A DNA stretch of 41,213 bases from Dehalococcoidia bacterium (GTDB lineage Bacteria > Chloroflexota > Dehalococcoidia > SHYD01). Shown here piece after piece: positions 25,601 to 33,145 of the stretch; position 1 is the first letter of the stretch; each line of letters opens with the position of its first letter. The position numbers and the translations under genes are program-made. The notes beneath the pieces are model-generated. The model was not told the DNA's origin. It was given only the letters and a program-made list of their open reading frames with translations, and searched no databases. The DNA lies in the NCBI GenBank assembly GCA_009692945.1, contig SHYD01000018.1, positions 1 through 41,213 of the forward strand. Reading direction: 5' to 3'.

Positions 25601-25708
25601 CTGGCCAGAGACCGTTACGACGCCAATCAGCGGGATCGCAATGGCGCACAGAACCAGGACCAGGATGCGGCGGCGGAGGCGCCCTCTCCGGGTGCCACGT
25701 GCGACCAT
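22601..25708 (-). CDS. Large exported glycoside hydrolase, NPCBM plus GH-D clan barrel
   Basis: A 1035-residue protein. A basic N-terminus and hydrophobic segment (about 14-34) give a signal peptide or anchor. Residues about 45-205 look like an NPCBM carbohydrate-binding domain (AGRYFPAGLGVYPTSEIAYR). After a beta-rich region, residues about 560-860 form a TIM barrel like alpha-galactosidases of clan GH-D: FEWNSWYSYY, HISIDAGWN, YDFSHPGFRQY and GIEVDGLG, where the Asp is the likely nucleophile. Beta-rich domains close the protein. It should act outside the membrane on an alpha-galactoside or related glycan. It is convergent with the spermidine-synthase-like gene, with 12 bases between stops. 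Confidence 0.78.
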   Translation of the reverse strand: MVARGTRRGRLRRRILVLVLCAIAIPLIGVVTVSGQLRLRGFALDTQTFPWSLVEALPLEQHPWEAADTGWTAIAGDARPKANANFAGNAMTVAGRYFPAGLGVYPTSEIAYRLQGRFRGFAAAAGVDDSTAPGAGATRFMLFGDGVKLYESPVRLRGEPPQEIRVNLAGVDELRLVAVDESHGDPPGLANWLSPLLFRSVSLWELFGATAAAEESRAAAGPAAGALSVEAARSTAALRQARQRELGELEAFASGVFARADVQRNKSGDEQPSAVRGWHDAADQRFMLDNGRTVLTLSTGAAAPGRVSILNRSHQAPHVYQAAPGLEQSPGEPIRLMLATDRGAPPANPFAAIEHPALGRGLTLTQRYRAQRSALTVEVQWSLFEDETYLTFQARIVDPPPQMTNPRFVVFDDREGQVFAGEGLQYLTGYGRPRHIKVRDDGITRRDIAGEGNPVFLWSDQASQSIVLAALEGSSEPARFSIQLPPGRATANLGFSTGRRTGGEGALTSPLVLLDLPASTNPIEALRPFRTVFAALYPALELPSWSRFEWNSWYSYYMDISDKVIARQVDYLAENLKDLGPWHISIDAGWNVAEGHPNADWREVNIEKFPWGIRPVVDYAHAAGVRATLYFSAPYVDTRAKPLNWLGLRGLVEQHPEWLIQVDSDEAGDGYAYDFSHPGFRQYLRDLFFDYLVTHGADGIEVDGLGTAPLALQTPGGRNGNGQAPAVTGQTMEIYRFIRDTVLEIWPGALIYSGWHTPLFANPYSHFFWHSDEFPGFTHTYPFGGLKEHVEYAILQQGMWGQRAHMGFAYGDPNTNVTARWWLEASIALGTHIALGFDLPLMNPATLSMYRERLAHYRPFTGEMFTVGSSYPPEVSGSRRDGFTYLGVMNSRNEPHDYRVPLQEMGLDPSRQYVLLDAEGGRYSLVSGQLTAILPPQSFRFYVLRSEPGVFWSNSSHQESWRSDELMVDVDGPSQISGYVDVIVPRPARVWVDGEELPIVAEEDASELSAVYFDATGILSVRYPHDTPHRIWVTW

Positions 25709-25773
25709 GGGTCAACTGTTGCAGAGCGGGGCTGGTGCGTCAAGGCCGCAGCCAAGCAGTAGGTGATCGGTCA

Positions 25774-25893
25774 GAGTTGAGGGGCTATCGGGCTCAGGAG
25801 CGGGAGTGCACGAGGGCGGCGGCCCTCTGCCGGGGGCGTGGGGGTGCCCCCCACAGAGAATTGCTCTCTCTTTTTCCGGGGCTGGGGGAGTGG
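25774..25893 (+). repeat. GC-hairpin repeat copy R5
   Basis: The core at 25801-25893 includes GAGGGCGGCGGCCCTC, GGGGGTGCCCCCC, the short palindrome AGAGAATTGCTCTCT, a T-run and CCGGGGCTGGGGG. The 5' flank ATCGGGCTCAGGAGCGGGAG matches R2, R10 and R11. It lies between two divergent genes; the rest of 25709-26139 shows no gene. Confidence 0.75.
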
Positions 25894-26139
25894 CCCACGC
25901 AACTTGAAACTGAGTCTGAACAGATACAGGAGTAGCGACCCAGAATCAAGCAGCGGAGATCATGGGAGCAGGTGTGCACACTGCCACCTCCGGATGTCAT
26001 TGCTACTCGCAGCTAACTATTCACGGCCGATTGTAATATTAAGGTGCGCCCTTCGGTTTGTTATATACTGGGGCAACCCACAGGCGTTGAAACTGGCGGC
26101 GCGCGCCCCTTGGCCAGCTTTGTTCCAGCCGAGGACAAC

Positions 26140-27249
26140 ATGACATTGGCAACGCAACCGCGGAGCATAGGAACCCTGGACGACGCGATCGCCCGGCTAT
26201 CGACCGAGGATGCGCAGTTGTTCCACCGTTTCTACCGGGTGATTGTGACCGAGGGCGAATTGCGAACGCCGCCGAGCATGCGCCTCTGGGTCGAGAAGCA
26301 GTTCGGTTCAGTGGAGGCGGTGGAATCACAGAAGATCGTGCGGGTGACCAACCGCATCACCTTGGACGATGTCCTGTTCAACGCGCTCCGATCCCAACGT
26401 CCGATCCAGATGCGGGACGGCGCCCGCTTGATGGAGATGATCGAGACCCAGCACCCCAACGACCCGCTGAGACAGCCATTGGAGGGCACCCCGGAAGACA
26501 TGTTCGGACGCCTTCAGGGCAAGCACAGCGTGACCGCCGCAAACATCGCCAAGCTGGACTCTCTGAGCAGCCTGGTCGTTTTCGAAAACTACAACCCGCT
26601 GGAGTTCAACCGCGAACAGGTGGTGGACTACATCACCCTGGGGTGGTCCTGGGCTCAGAAAGCTCATAGTTACGACCCCTCCGCGGTGTACTATTTCTTC
26701 CTCTGGAACTGCCTCTGGAACTGCCTCTGGAAGGCCGGGGCATCGCTGCTTCACGGGCACGCCCAGATGCTGCTGGGCCGGGATATGCACTACGGGAAAG
26801 TCGAGTGCCTGCGTCGCGATGCCCTGCGCTATCAGGCTGACTACGGCGCCAGCTCCTTCGACGACTTGTTCGAGGTCCACCGGGCACTGGGGCTGGCCTT
26901 CGAGAAGGACGGGGTACGGATTATCGCCAGCCTGACCCCGGTCAAGGAAAAGGAAACGCTCATCCTGGCCGAGCCCTTCGACCCCGAGCTGCCCTACAAG
27001 GTGTACGACGTCCTTTCGTGTTTCCGGGACCACCTGGGCGTGGCAAGTTTCAACATCACCCTGTACCAGGGGCCGGTGGGTCCGGTGAAAGAAGATTGGT
27101 CCGGTTTCCCCAACATCGTGCACCTGCTGGACCGGGGCGACCCCACCAGTCAGACCGCCGACATGGGCAGCATGGAGATCTACGCCGCGTCGGTGGTGGC
27201 CAGCGACCCCTTCCACGTGGCCCGCGCCTTGCACGAAGTGGTGCGGTGA
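26140..27249 (+). CDS. HIT-superfamily (GalT-like) nucleotidyltransferase
   Basis: A 369-residue protein. The key motif is LLHGHAQMLL, a H-x-H-x-Q active site (His205, His207, Gln209) as in galactose-1-phosphate uridylyltransferase and Ap4A phosphorylase, where the second His is nucleotidylated. FENYNPLEFN (148-157) and a later ETLILAEPF segment also resemble GalT-type sequence. I cannot name the substrate. Just before the active site a 12-base tandem duplication (26701-26730) makes LWNCLWNCLW where one LWNC would be expected. ATG 26140 is preferred, with a weak GAGGA upstream. A hypothetical gene follows after 16 bases. Confidence 0.72.
   Translation: MTLATQPRSIGTLDDAIARLSTEDAQLFHRFYRVIVTEGELRTPPSMRLWVEKQFGSVEAVESQKIVRVTNRITLDDVLFNALRSQRPIQMRDGARLMEMIETQHPNDPLRQPLEGTPEDMFGRLQGKHSVTAANIAKLDSLSSLVVFENYNPLEFNREQVVDYITLGWSWAQKAHSYDPSAVYYFFLWNCLWNCLWKAGASLLHGHAQMLLGRDMHYGKVECLRRDALRYQADYGASSFDDLFEVHRALGLAFEKDGVRIIASLTPVKEKETLILAEPFDPELPYKVYDVLSCFRDHLGVASFNITLYQGPVGPVKEDWSGFPNIVHLLDRGDPTSQTADMGSMEIYAASVVASDPFHVARALHEVVR
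26701..26730 (+). repeat. 12-bp tandem duplication inside the GalT-like gene
   Basis: CTCTGGAACTGC occurs twice in direct tandem (26701-26712, 26713-26724), followed by a half copy. It adds the four residues LWNC in frame. Confidence 0.9.
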
Positions 27250-27265
27250 GGGGCTGATCGGCGCC

Positions 27266-27664
27266 ATGGCAGCCGCGCTCCCATCGCAGTCACGCCTCGA
27301 GATGACGCACGAGTTGCTCGCGCTGTTCCGGGGGCTGCTGCGGCGCCGGCTGTTCGCGCTGGGGCCGGCCGCGGCGCTCGACGAGACCGGGTTGGACGAG
27401 ATCGAACTGCTCACAGGGCTGCTGCAACGCACCGCAATGGCCGGCGAAACGTTCACCCCCTCGGTCGACCTATCGCCGCTCGAGCTGCGGGTTGTGGCCC
27501 GCTGCGTTGGATCGCTTCCCGTGCAGCCGCCACTGGCGACACCCCGCGCCAATGCTATCGCGCGGCTGCGGGCTCAGGTCCAGCATCTGACGGAGGATCC
27601 TCCGCACGGCGGCGCTTGGCGTCAACTGCTCCACCGGCTGGTGCCGCCAGCAGTGGTGGGGTAG
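27266..27664 (+). CDS. Hypothetical protein
   Basis: A 132-residue protein that I do not recognise. It is mostly helical, rich in Leu, Arg and Ala, with ELLALFRGLLRRRLFAL near the start and ARLRAQVQHL near the end; no signal peptide or membrane helix. It starts 16 bases after the GalT-like gene on the same strand, so joint transcription is likely. Repeat R6 begins directly after its stop. It could be a small regulatory or partner protein, or a fortuitous frame in GC-rich DNA. Confidence 0.5.
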   Translation: MAAALPSQSRLEMTHELLALFRGLLRRRLFALGPAAALDETGLDEIELLTGLLQRTAMAGETFTPSVDLSPLELRVVARCVGSLPVQPPLATPRANAIARLRAQVQHLTEDPPHGGAWRQLLHRLVPPAVVG

Positions 27665-27679
27665 CGGGTTGCGCCGTTG

Positions 27680-27769
27680 GGAGCAGGTGTGCAAGGGCAG
27701 CCGCCCTTTGCCCGGGGGTTTGGAGGTGTCCCCCGATAACAAATCCTCTATTTCTTGTTGGGGTGGGGA
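27680..27769 (+). repeat. GC-hairpin repeat copy R6
   Basis: GTGTGCAAGGGCAGCCGCCC, then GGAGGTGTCCCCC, the tract CCTCTATTTCTTG and TTGGGGTGGGG. It separates the hypothetical gene from the DNA methyltransferase gene. Confidence 0.75.
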
Positions 27770-27879
27770 CTGATTTGCCCAGAAAACTGCCGGGAGTGGG
27801 TCGAAAAGGGACCGAATCGAGGTACTTCGGCTCCGGAGAGCGGGTCAATCACGACTCCTCGCGGTTCTACGGAAGCCGC

Positions 27880-28791
27880 ATGTACGCCGCACCGCCCGAC
27901 GGGCCCAGCGAGGCGTACCTTGAGCGGCCGGTGCCGCCCGAGGCCCTCGATCACGTGCTCCTCGCCTCCTCGCAGCACATGTCCCACCTGCCCGACAACT
28001 CGGTCCACCTGATGGTGACCTCCCCGCCCTACAATGCGGGCAAGGAATACGATCAGGACCTGACCCTGGGCGAGTACGTAGCGTTTCTCAGCAAGGTTTG
28101 GCAAGAGGTGTTCAGAGTGCTGGTCCCGGGAGGGCGGGCCTGCGTGAATGTGGCAAACCTCGGCCGCCGCCCCTACCTGCCGATCCACGCCTCGATCCTG
28201 AGCGACATGATCGGGATGGGCTTCCTGATGCGGGGGGAGATCATCTGGCAGAAGGGCTCCAGCGCGGGCGGGTCCACCGCCTGGGGGAGTTGGAAGTCGC
28301 CCGCCAACCCCACTTTGCGGGACACCCATGAGTACATCCTGGTGTTCTCCAAGGGCTCCTTTGGCCGGCCACCCGTCGTTGGGCGGGCGGCGACCATCAG
28401 CCGGGAGGAGTTCCTGGAGTTCACCAAATCGGTGTGGGCGTTCAACTCGGAGTCGGCCCGCAAGGTGGGCCACCCCGCGCCCTTCCCGGTGGAGCTGCCT
28501 TACCGGCTGATCCAGCTCTACACCTACCAGGGCGAGGTCGTGCTCGATCCCTTCATGGGCAGCGGACAGACCGCGCTGGCGGCGCTCAAAGCTGGCCGCC
28601 ATTACGTTGGCTATGAGGTCGACGAGAGCTACCAGCGGTTGGCTCAGCGGCGGATCAAAGCGATGGAGGGCACGCCGCTGGCGCTGGGGTTGTTCGATGC
28701 GAGCGAGGAAACGCCGGAGCCAAAGCCGCCGCGCGCCCGCAGGCGCCAACCGGTGCTCCCCGGAATGGCCGACGGCCCCCCAAAGCCGTAA
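27880..28791 (+). CDS. Site-specific DNA methyltransferase (N4/N6 type), orphan
   Basis: A protein of at least 303 residues. Motif IV TSPPYN (47-52) comes first and the SAM-binding motif DPFMGSG (223-229) last, the beta-class order. SPPY-type motif IV is typical of N4-cytosine or some N6-adenine methyltransferases. SHLPDNSVHLMVTSPPYNAG and YRLIQLYTYQGEVVLDPF are hallmark sequence. ATG 27880 is the first ATG, but the frame is open upstream and NHDSSRFYGSR before it looks family-like, so an earlier non-ATG start is possible. No restriction enzyme gene lies nearby. Repeats R6 and R7 flank it on both sides, and it may be regulatory or part of a transferred cassette. Confidence 0.88.
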   Translation: MYAAPPDGPSEAYLERPVPPEALDHVLLASSQHMSHLPDNSVHLMVTSPPYNAGKEYDQDLTLGEYVAFLSKVWQEVFRVLVPGGRACVNVANLGRRPYLPIHASILSDMIGMGFLMRGEIIWQKGSSAGGSTAWGSWKSPANPTLRDTHEYILVFSKGSFGRPPVVGRAATISREEFLEFTKSVWAFNSESARKVGHPAPFPVELPYRLIQLYTYQGEVVLDPFMGSGQTALAALKAGRHYVGYEVDESYQRLAQRRIKAMEGTPLALGLFDASEETPEPKPPRARRRQPVLPGMADGPPKP

Positions 28792-28864
28792 ACTGCACGC
28801 CGCGGAGGACTCTTCGTCCAGCCAAATCGGAGAGGCCGGGAGCGGCTTGGGTCTCGAGGGCCGG

Positions 28865-28955
28865 GTAGGTGTGCAGAGGGCGTGAGCCCTTTGCCGGAGG
28901 GTCCGGGGGGTGTCCCCCCGGAAGAAACCTCTCTGTTCCTTGGGGGGTGGGGGCT
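28865..28955 (+). repeat. GC-hairpin repeat copy R7
   Basis: GTGTGCAGAGGGCGTGAGCC, then CCGGGGGGTGTCCCCCCGG (a perfect long stem), the tract CCTCTCTGTTCCTT and GGGGGGTGGGGG. It follows the methyltransferase stop by about 70 bases. Confidence 0.78.
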
Positions 28956-29008
28956 GGCAACGGAGAAGCGTTTCCCCCCAAGCCAGAACACACACATGGA
29001 GGCCCACC

Positions 29009-29196
29009 ATGGGCAAGATCTACGTCATCCACTGCCGAACGCGGGTATGCACGACGATTTCCAGACCAGGGGTGCGTCAAAAGAGGACGTGCTGCGGCGC
29101 TGCGCGGAGCACGCCACCGCCAATCATGGAATGAAGGCCTTCGGCCCCGAACTCTACGCCAAGATGCGGGCGCGCATGAAGGAGATCGAAGAGTAG
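29009..29196 (+). pseudogene. Frameshifted DUF1059 gene
   Basis: ATG 29009 has GGAGG six bases upstream and opens MGKIYVIHCR, the standard start of DUF1059 proteins (about 60 residues). From about 29045 the similarity continues in another frame: GMHDDFQTRGASKEDVLRRC, AEHATANHGMKAF and a KMRARMKEIEE end. The length (188 bases) is one short of a multiple of three, so one base seems lost near 29040-29050. No inverted repeat is evident here, unlike other frameshifts in the window. Function of DUF1059 is unknown. Confidence 0.8.
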
Positions 29197-29218
29197 GAGC
29201 GGCGTTTCCCCTCACCCC

Positions 29219-29749
29219 ATGCGACCCCCACTCAACGACCTGCCCGGCCTGCCGGACATCCTGCTGCCCAACCTGAAACTGGTGTTTGTGGGCTACAACC
29301 CCAGCCTGCCCGCCGCCCGTGCCGGCCACTACTACGCCGGCCCACAAAACCATTTCTACCGGCTGCTCCATGAATGCGGACTCGTGCCGGCCCTGCTCAG
29401 CTACCACGAGGACGCATCGCTTCCCCGCCACGGCATCGGCCTCACCGACCTCTGCCCCACCCCCACCGCCCAGGCGGCCCACCTCCCCGCGGGCGCGCTC
29501 CAGGCGGGCCGGGAGCGGCTGACCGCCAAGATCGAGCGCTTTCGCCCGGCGATCGTGTGCTTCAACGGGCTGGGCGTCTACCGGGCCCACTTCGGCCACC
29601 CACCCGCCGGGACCGGCCCGCAGCAACCGGCGATCGGCATCAGCCGGGTGTTCGTAGTGCCCTCTACCAGCCCCGCCAACAACGGCCTGATGCGGGAGCG
29701 GGAGCAGGCATTCGCCGCGTTGGCCGCGCTGGTGCAAAGCCTGGGTTGA
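29219..29749 (+). CDS. Mug/TDG-type mismatch uracil-DNA glycosylase
   Basis: A 176-residue protein of the uracil-DNA glycosylase superfamily, Mug/TDG branch, which removes U or T from G mismatches. Motif 1 is FVGYNPSLPAARAGHYYAGP (the GINPG-type motif with the Asn that activates water). Motif 2 is VPSTSPANN, in place of the NPSGLN-type loop. GIGLTDLCPTPTAQAAHL also matches the family. It starts 22 bases after the broken DUF1059 gene. Length and motifs are normal, so it should be active in base-excision repair. Confidence 0.85.
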   Translation: MRPPLNDLPGLPDILLPNLKLVFVGYNPSLPAARAGHYYAGPQNHFYRLLHECGLVPALLSYHEDASLPRHGIGLTDLCPTPTAQAAHLPAGALQAGRERLTAKIERFRPAIVCFNGLGVYRAHFGHPPAGTGPQQPAIGISRVFVVPSTSPANNGLMREREQAFAALAALVQSLG

Positions 29750-29817
29750 CGCGCCCGCCACCTGACCGCGACCCTCGCCAGTTCCAGGAGGGGCAGGTCT
29801 TGTCCTTGCCCGGAACA

Positions 29818-29865
29818 GGGCGGCCACGAAGGGGCGACGCATGCGTCGCCCCTTCGTGGCCGCCC
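29818..29865. repeat. 48-bp perfect palindrome without loop
   Basis: Left arm 29818-29841 and right arm 29842-29865 are exact reverse complements, with centre GACGCA|TGCGTC. A bulged extension (CAG...CTG) adds a few more pairs. It lies 68 bases after the glycosylase stop. It could act as a transcription terminator for either strand, but a cruciform of this kind is also typical of dispersed palindromic repeats. Confidence 0.92.
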
Positions 29866-29881
29866 CTGCATCACCCATCCC

Positions 29882-29913
29882 AATCCGTGAAAATCTGTGT
29901 GAATCTGTGGATA
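29882..29913 (-). repeat. ACAGATT repeat, copy 1
   Basis: On the minus strand this reads TATCCACAGATTCACACAGA then TTTTCACGGATT: three spaced CAGATT-like units. Two further copies lie at 31694 and 34015. Each copy sits 3' of a gene. Confidence 0.8.
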
Positions 29914-30010
29914 CCTCTGGATTCTCTGGCTCGTTGACGCCGCCTTTCCCGCCATGCTATAAGCTCCCCAGTCACCCAGCGACGCGCTGGCCCAGAGAGG
30001 AGACCCCCGG

Positions 30011-31180
30011 GTGAGGTTCTACAGCTTCGACGAGACCACCTATCCAGGCATCCCCGACGACATCGGACCCGAGGTGAAGCAGACCAACCGGTTCTGCGAC
30101 CCCAAAGTCGCAGCCCGCACCTACCAGGAGCACCTGGAGGAGTGGATCGCCTGCGAAGACCTGGGTTTCGACGGGGCGCTGGTCAACGAGCACCACTTCA
30201 CCTACTTCAACATCAACCCCTCCAGCACAGTGCTGGCCACCGCCCTCATCGCCCGCACCAAGCGGATGAAAGTGGGCGTCATCGGCCACGTGCTGCCGTT
30301 GCGCCACCCGGTGCAATCGGCCGAGGAGTTTGCCCAGATGGACGTGCTGTCGGGCGGGCGTTTCATCGGCGGGGTGGTGCGGGGGGTGCCCCAGGAGTTC
30401 GTGTCGTACAACATCGACCCCTTCACCAGCCGTGAGCGCTTCATCGAAAGCTACAACATCATGACCCGGGCGCTGACCGAGGAGATCTTCGACTACGAGG
30501 GCCAGTTCTACAAGCTGCGCTCGGTGTCGGTGTGGCCCAAGCCGATCCAGGACCCCATCCCCATCTGGATGCCGGCCGGCTCCGCCGAGACCATCGAGTT
30601 CGCCGCCGAGCGGCGCATCCCCATCGCCCGGGTGTGGGAGCCGCCGCTCTCCTTTGCCGACGTGTTCGAGTATTACAAGAAAGTGGCGAAAGAACAGTAC
30701 GGCTGGGAGCCGGGCCCGCAACACCTCATCGGGGCGCGCTACATCCACGTGGCCGAGACCAACGAGAAGGCGGAGGCCGAGTGCGCCGGTGCGGTGATGT
30801 ACGTCCGGCGCTTGGCCACCTTCAGCCGCCCGGTGCAGGTGTCGGCGCCGGTGCCGGGCATGGCGTCCGACCGCTCGTTCGATTTCCGCAAGAACCCCAA
30901 GGCCGGCATGCCGGGGCCCGGCGTGCCCTTCGAGAAACTGCGCGAGGACGGCTACATCGTGTGCGGCGACCCCGACTACGTCACGGAGTGGCTGCTGAAC
31001 GACCTCAAGATCTCGGGCTACGGCCACTTTTTGGGGATGTTTCGGGTGGGCAACAACAAGCACGAGCATGTGATGAACTCCAAGCGGCTGTTCGCCGAGC
31101 ACGTCATGCCCCGGCTGCGGGGGGTGAACCCGGACAGTGGCTCCGAGGTGGGCGCAGCCGCCGCCCCGATTGCGCCGTGA
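30011..31180 (+). CDS. LLM-class flavin-dependent monooxygenase
   Basis: A 389-residue bacterial-luciferase-like (LLM) TIM-barrel oxidoreductase, which uses reduced FMN or F420 to oxidise organic substrates. Hallmarks: EDLGFDGALVNEHHFTYFN near residue 60, MKVGVIGHVLPLRHPVQSAE, EFAQMDVLSGGRFIGGVVRG and a C-terminal GYGHFLGMFRVG. The start GTG 30011 has GGAG about eight bases upstream. Its stop overlaps the next start (GTGA). Expansions of such monooxygenases are a known trait of SAR202 Chloroflexota, where they are linked to attack on recalcitrant organic matter. Substrate here is unknown. Confidence 0.87.
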   Translation: MRFYSFDETTYPGIPDDIGPEVKQTNRFCDPKVAARTYQEHLEEWIACEDLGFDGALVNEHHFTYFNINPSSTVLATALIARTKRMKVGVIGHVLPLRHPVQSAEEFAQMDVLSGGRFIGGVVRGVPQEFVSYNIDPFTSRERFIESYNIMTRALTEEIFDYEGQFYKLRSVSVWPKPIQDPIPIWMPAGSAETIEFAAERRIPIARVWEPPLSFADVFEYYKKVAKEQYGWEPGPQHLIGARYIHVAETNEKAEAECAGAVMYVRRLATFSRPVQVSAPVPGMASDRSFDFRKNPKAGMPGPGVPFEKLREDGYIVCGDPDYVTEWLLNDLKISGYGHFLGMFRVGNNKHEHVMNSKRLFAEHVMPRLRGVNPDSGSEVGAAAAPIAP

Positions 31181-31680
31181 CCCTCCCCTGGTTCGACGGC
31201 GCCAACTACACCCTGTGCCGCGAGTCCCCGGAACTGCAGGGCGAGTTCCGGGAGGTGACGGACGGCCGGGTCACCGCCGGATGGGAGCTGAGGGTGCCGG
31301 AACGGGGCGACGACGGCGTGCCCTTCCAGTTCATCTTCGTGGGGCCGACCCAAGAGCACCGGGGCGCCGGGATGCGTCTGTCGATCGAGGGCGGGGACGG
31401 AACGCCGTTGCCGCCTGATGCCCCGGTGCGGGTCGAGAGCTACCACCGCACCGGGGCGAACCTGAGCATCTTCTTCGAGGGACCTTACGAGCGCTTCGTC
31501 CAGGCCGCCTCGATCGGCGACGGCACGGTGCCGCTGGACAGGCGCGCCGAGGCGGGCGAGGATTATGTCATCCGGGTGACGGTCTCCGTGCCCGAGGGGG
31601 CGCCCGAACCGGACCCCAGCGCCGGCGGCTCCTACTTCGAACTCGACTGCGTCAAGCTGTGGTGGAACGAGACGGCGTGA
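31177..31680 (+). CDS. Hypothetical beta-rich protein coupled to the LLM monooxygenase
   Basis: A 167-residue protein starting at GTG 31177, which overlaps the monooxygenase stop by four bases, so translation is coupled. No signal peptide or membrane helix is visible. The sequence is acidic and beta-rich (GWELRVPERGDDGVPFQFIF, VRVESYHRTGANLSIFFEGP, YFELDCVKLWW), like a jelly-roll or immunoglobulin-like fold. I do not recognise a family. Tight coupling suggests a partner, stabiliser or substrate-binding subunit for the monooxygenase. Confidence 0.65.
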   Translation: MTLPWFDGANYTLCRESPELQGEFREVTDGRVTAGWELRVPERGDDGVPFQFIFVGPTQEHRGAGMRLSIEGGDGTPLPPDAPVRVESYHRTGANLSIFFEGPYERFVQAASIGDGTVPLDRRAEAGEDYVIRVTVSVPEGAPEPDPSAGGSYFELDCVKLWWNETA

Positions 31681-31693
31681 GACAACGGGAAAT

Positions 31694-31724
31694 TATCCAC
31701 AGATTACACAGATTTTCACAGATT
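31694..31724 (+). repeat. ACAGATT repeat, copy 2
   Basis: TATCCACAGATTACACAGAT then TTTCACAGATT, starting 13 bases after a stop codon. Repeat R8 follows 28 bases later. Confidence 0.85.
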
Positions 31725-31751
31725 CAGAAGAAGGGTTGGGAGTTCGAAGGT

Positions 31752-31845
31752 AGGTGTGCAGAGGGCGGGCAGCCCTCTGCCAGGGGACGTTGGGGGGCAC
31801 CCCCCAACCAATAAAGGCCTTCTCTTTTTTCTGGGGGTGGGGTGG
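31752..31845 (+). repeat. GC-hairpin repeat copy R8
   Basis: GTGTGCAGAGGGCGGGCAGC, CCTCTGCC, then TTGGGGGGCACCCCCCAA (perfect stem), a CTTCTCTTTTTTC tract and TGGGGGTGGGG. With the ACAGATT copy it fills most of 31681-32024, where no gene is seen. Confidence 0.78.
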
Positions 31846-32024
31846 AACGCTGACACAGCGGGTGCTCAATCTCGTCTCACGCCCCTGGACCTGAACAGTC
31901 CGGACCCGAAATGGTACCATCGCGGCAGCGAGATGACCGGCGCCTCAGCCAGTCGCGGGGTATTTCGGCCCCACGAGTGCCGGACACCGCCCGAACGTGA
32001 CGGTAAAACCAGGAGGACGACGCC

Positions 32025-33137
32025 ATGTCGATGGTATTGGACGCTGATACGCACATCGCCGAGCCGCCCGAGATGTGGGATTTCCTCGACCCGGAATGGT
32101 ATCCCCGCCGGCCGGTGATCATACGCGTGCCCGAGGATACGCAGTATGGCGGTACCGACCACATGTGGCTCATCGATGGCCAGATATTTCCGAGGCCCGC
32201 CGGACGCGGCGGCAACGTGTTGGTCACACCGACGTTGCAGAAGAACGTGCGTGACCGGGCCGACGTGAAGGCGCGGGAACTGCTCGACCTACCCATGCGC
32301 TTCGAGGACATGAAGGCCACCGACGTCGACCTGCAGGTCGTCTATCCGACGCTGTTCCTCGCCTTCCTCACCTTCGACGTCGCCTACGAGGTCGCCCTCT
32401 GCAGGGCCTACAACCGCTTCATGGCCAGCGTCGCCGACAAAGCAGACGGGAAGATCCGGTGGGTGGTGGTGCCACCGCTGCGGGACGTCAAGGCCACAAT
32501 CGAGGAGTTGGAGTTCGGCCGAAAACATGGCGCGTGCGGGGTCTTCTTCCGCGGCATCGAGGGCGACCGCACCCTCGACGATCCGTACTTCTTCCCCGTC
32601 TACCGGCAGGCCGAAGCGTTGGACCTGGCGATCTGCGTCCACCAGGGTCAGGGCGCCCCGGCGCTGAACAACCTCATCGACATCCAGCGCAGCCACACCT
32701 TCACTCACGGCCGCCTGCCACCGCTCGTAGCGTTCCGCAACATCGTCGCTAACCGCATCCCGGAGGAGTTCCCGCGGCTCCGGTGGGGTTTCATCGAGAC
32801 CGGGGCGTCCTGGGTGCCCTTCGCCATGTACCAGCTGCGGGGGACCAACAAGGCCGACCCGGCGTTCTGGGGTCCCAGGCTGTTCGAGGAGTACCGGATC
32901 TGGATCTCCTACGAGTTCGGCGAGGACCTGCCGTACCTGCTGCAGTACATCGGCGAAGACCACCTGGTGGTGGGGACCGACTACGGCCACCACACGCCGG
33001 GCACCACCGACCGACTGGCGGCCGACCCCTCCGCCCAGGTGCACATCGTAAAGAACATGCGAGAGCGAGGCCTATCCAAGGAGTTCCTGGACAAAGTGCT
33101 CACCCACAACCCGGCCAAGCTGTACGGGATAAACTGA
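32025..33137 (+). CDS. Amidohydrolase-2 family metal-dependent hydrolase
   Basis: A 370-residue ACMSD-type hydrolase or decarboxylase. It opens with LDADTHIAEPPEMWDFL (metal motif) and contains VVYPTLFLAF, HGACGVFFRG, ICVHQGQG, RWGFIETGASWVPF and ends with VVGTDYGHH, which supplies the last metal Asp. AGGAGG lies about nine bases before ATG 32025. It is a paralogue of the gene at 11826. An alpha/beta hydrolase gene follows after eight bases, so the two are probably one operon acting on the same kind of ester or ring-cleavage product. Confidence 0.88.
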   Translation: MSMVLDADTHIAEPPEMWDFLDPEWYPRRPVIIRVPEDTQYGGTDHMWLIDGQIFPRPAGRGGNVLVTPTLQKNVRDRADVKARELLDLPMRFEDMKATDVDLQVVYPTLFLAFLTFDVAYEVALCRAYNRFMASVADKADGKIRWVVVPPLRDVKATIEELEFGRKHGACGVFFRGIEGDRTLDDPYFFPVYRQAEALDLAICVHQGQGAPALNNLIDIQRSHTFTHGRLPPLVAFRNIVANRIPEEFPRLRWGFIETGASWVPFAMYQLRGTNKADPAFWGPRLFEEYRIWISYEFGEDLPYLLQYIGEDHLVVGTDYGHHTPGTTDRLAADPSAQVHIVKNMRERGLSKEFLDKVLTHNPAKLYGIN

Positions 33138-33145
33138 GGTAACCC

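Noticed and set aside
27748-29016. A 422-residue open frame on the minus strand, opposite the DNA methyltransferase
   Set aside because: The plus strand has clear methyltransferase motifs; the minus product is low-complexity and runs through repeat R7.
29818-29865. The 48-bp palindrome as an origin or IS end
   Set aside because: There is no nearby initiator or transposase gene and no repeat units typical of origins; a terminator or dispersed palindrome is simpler.
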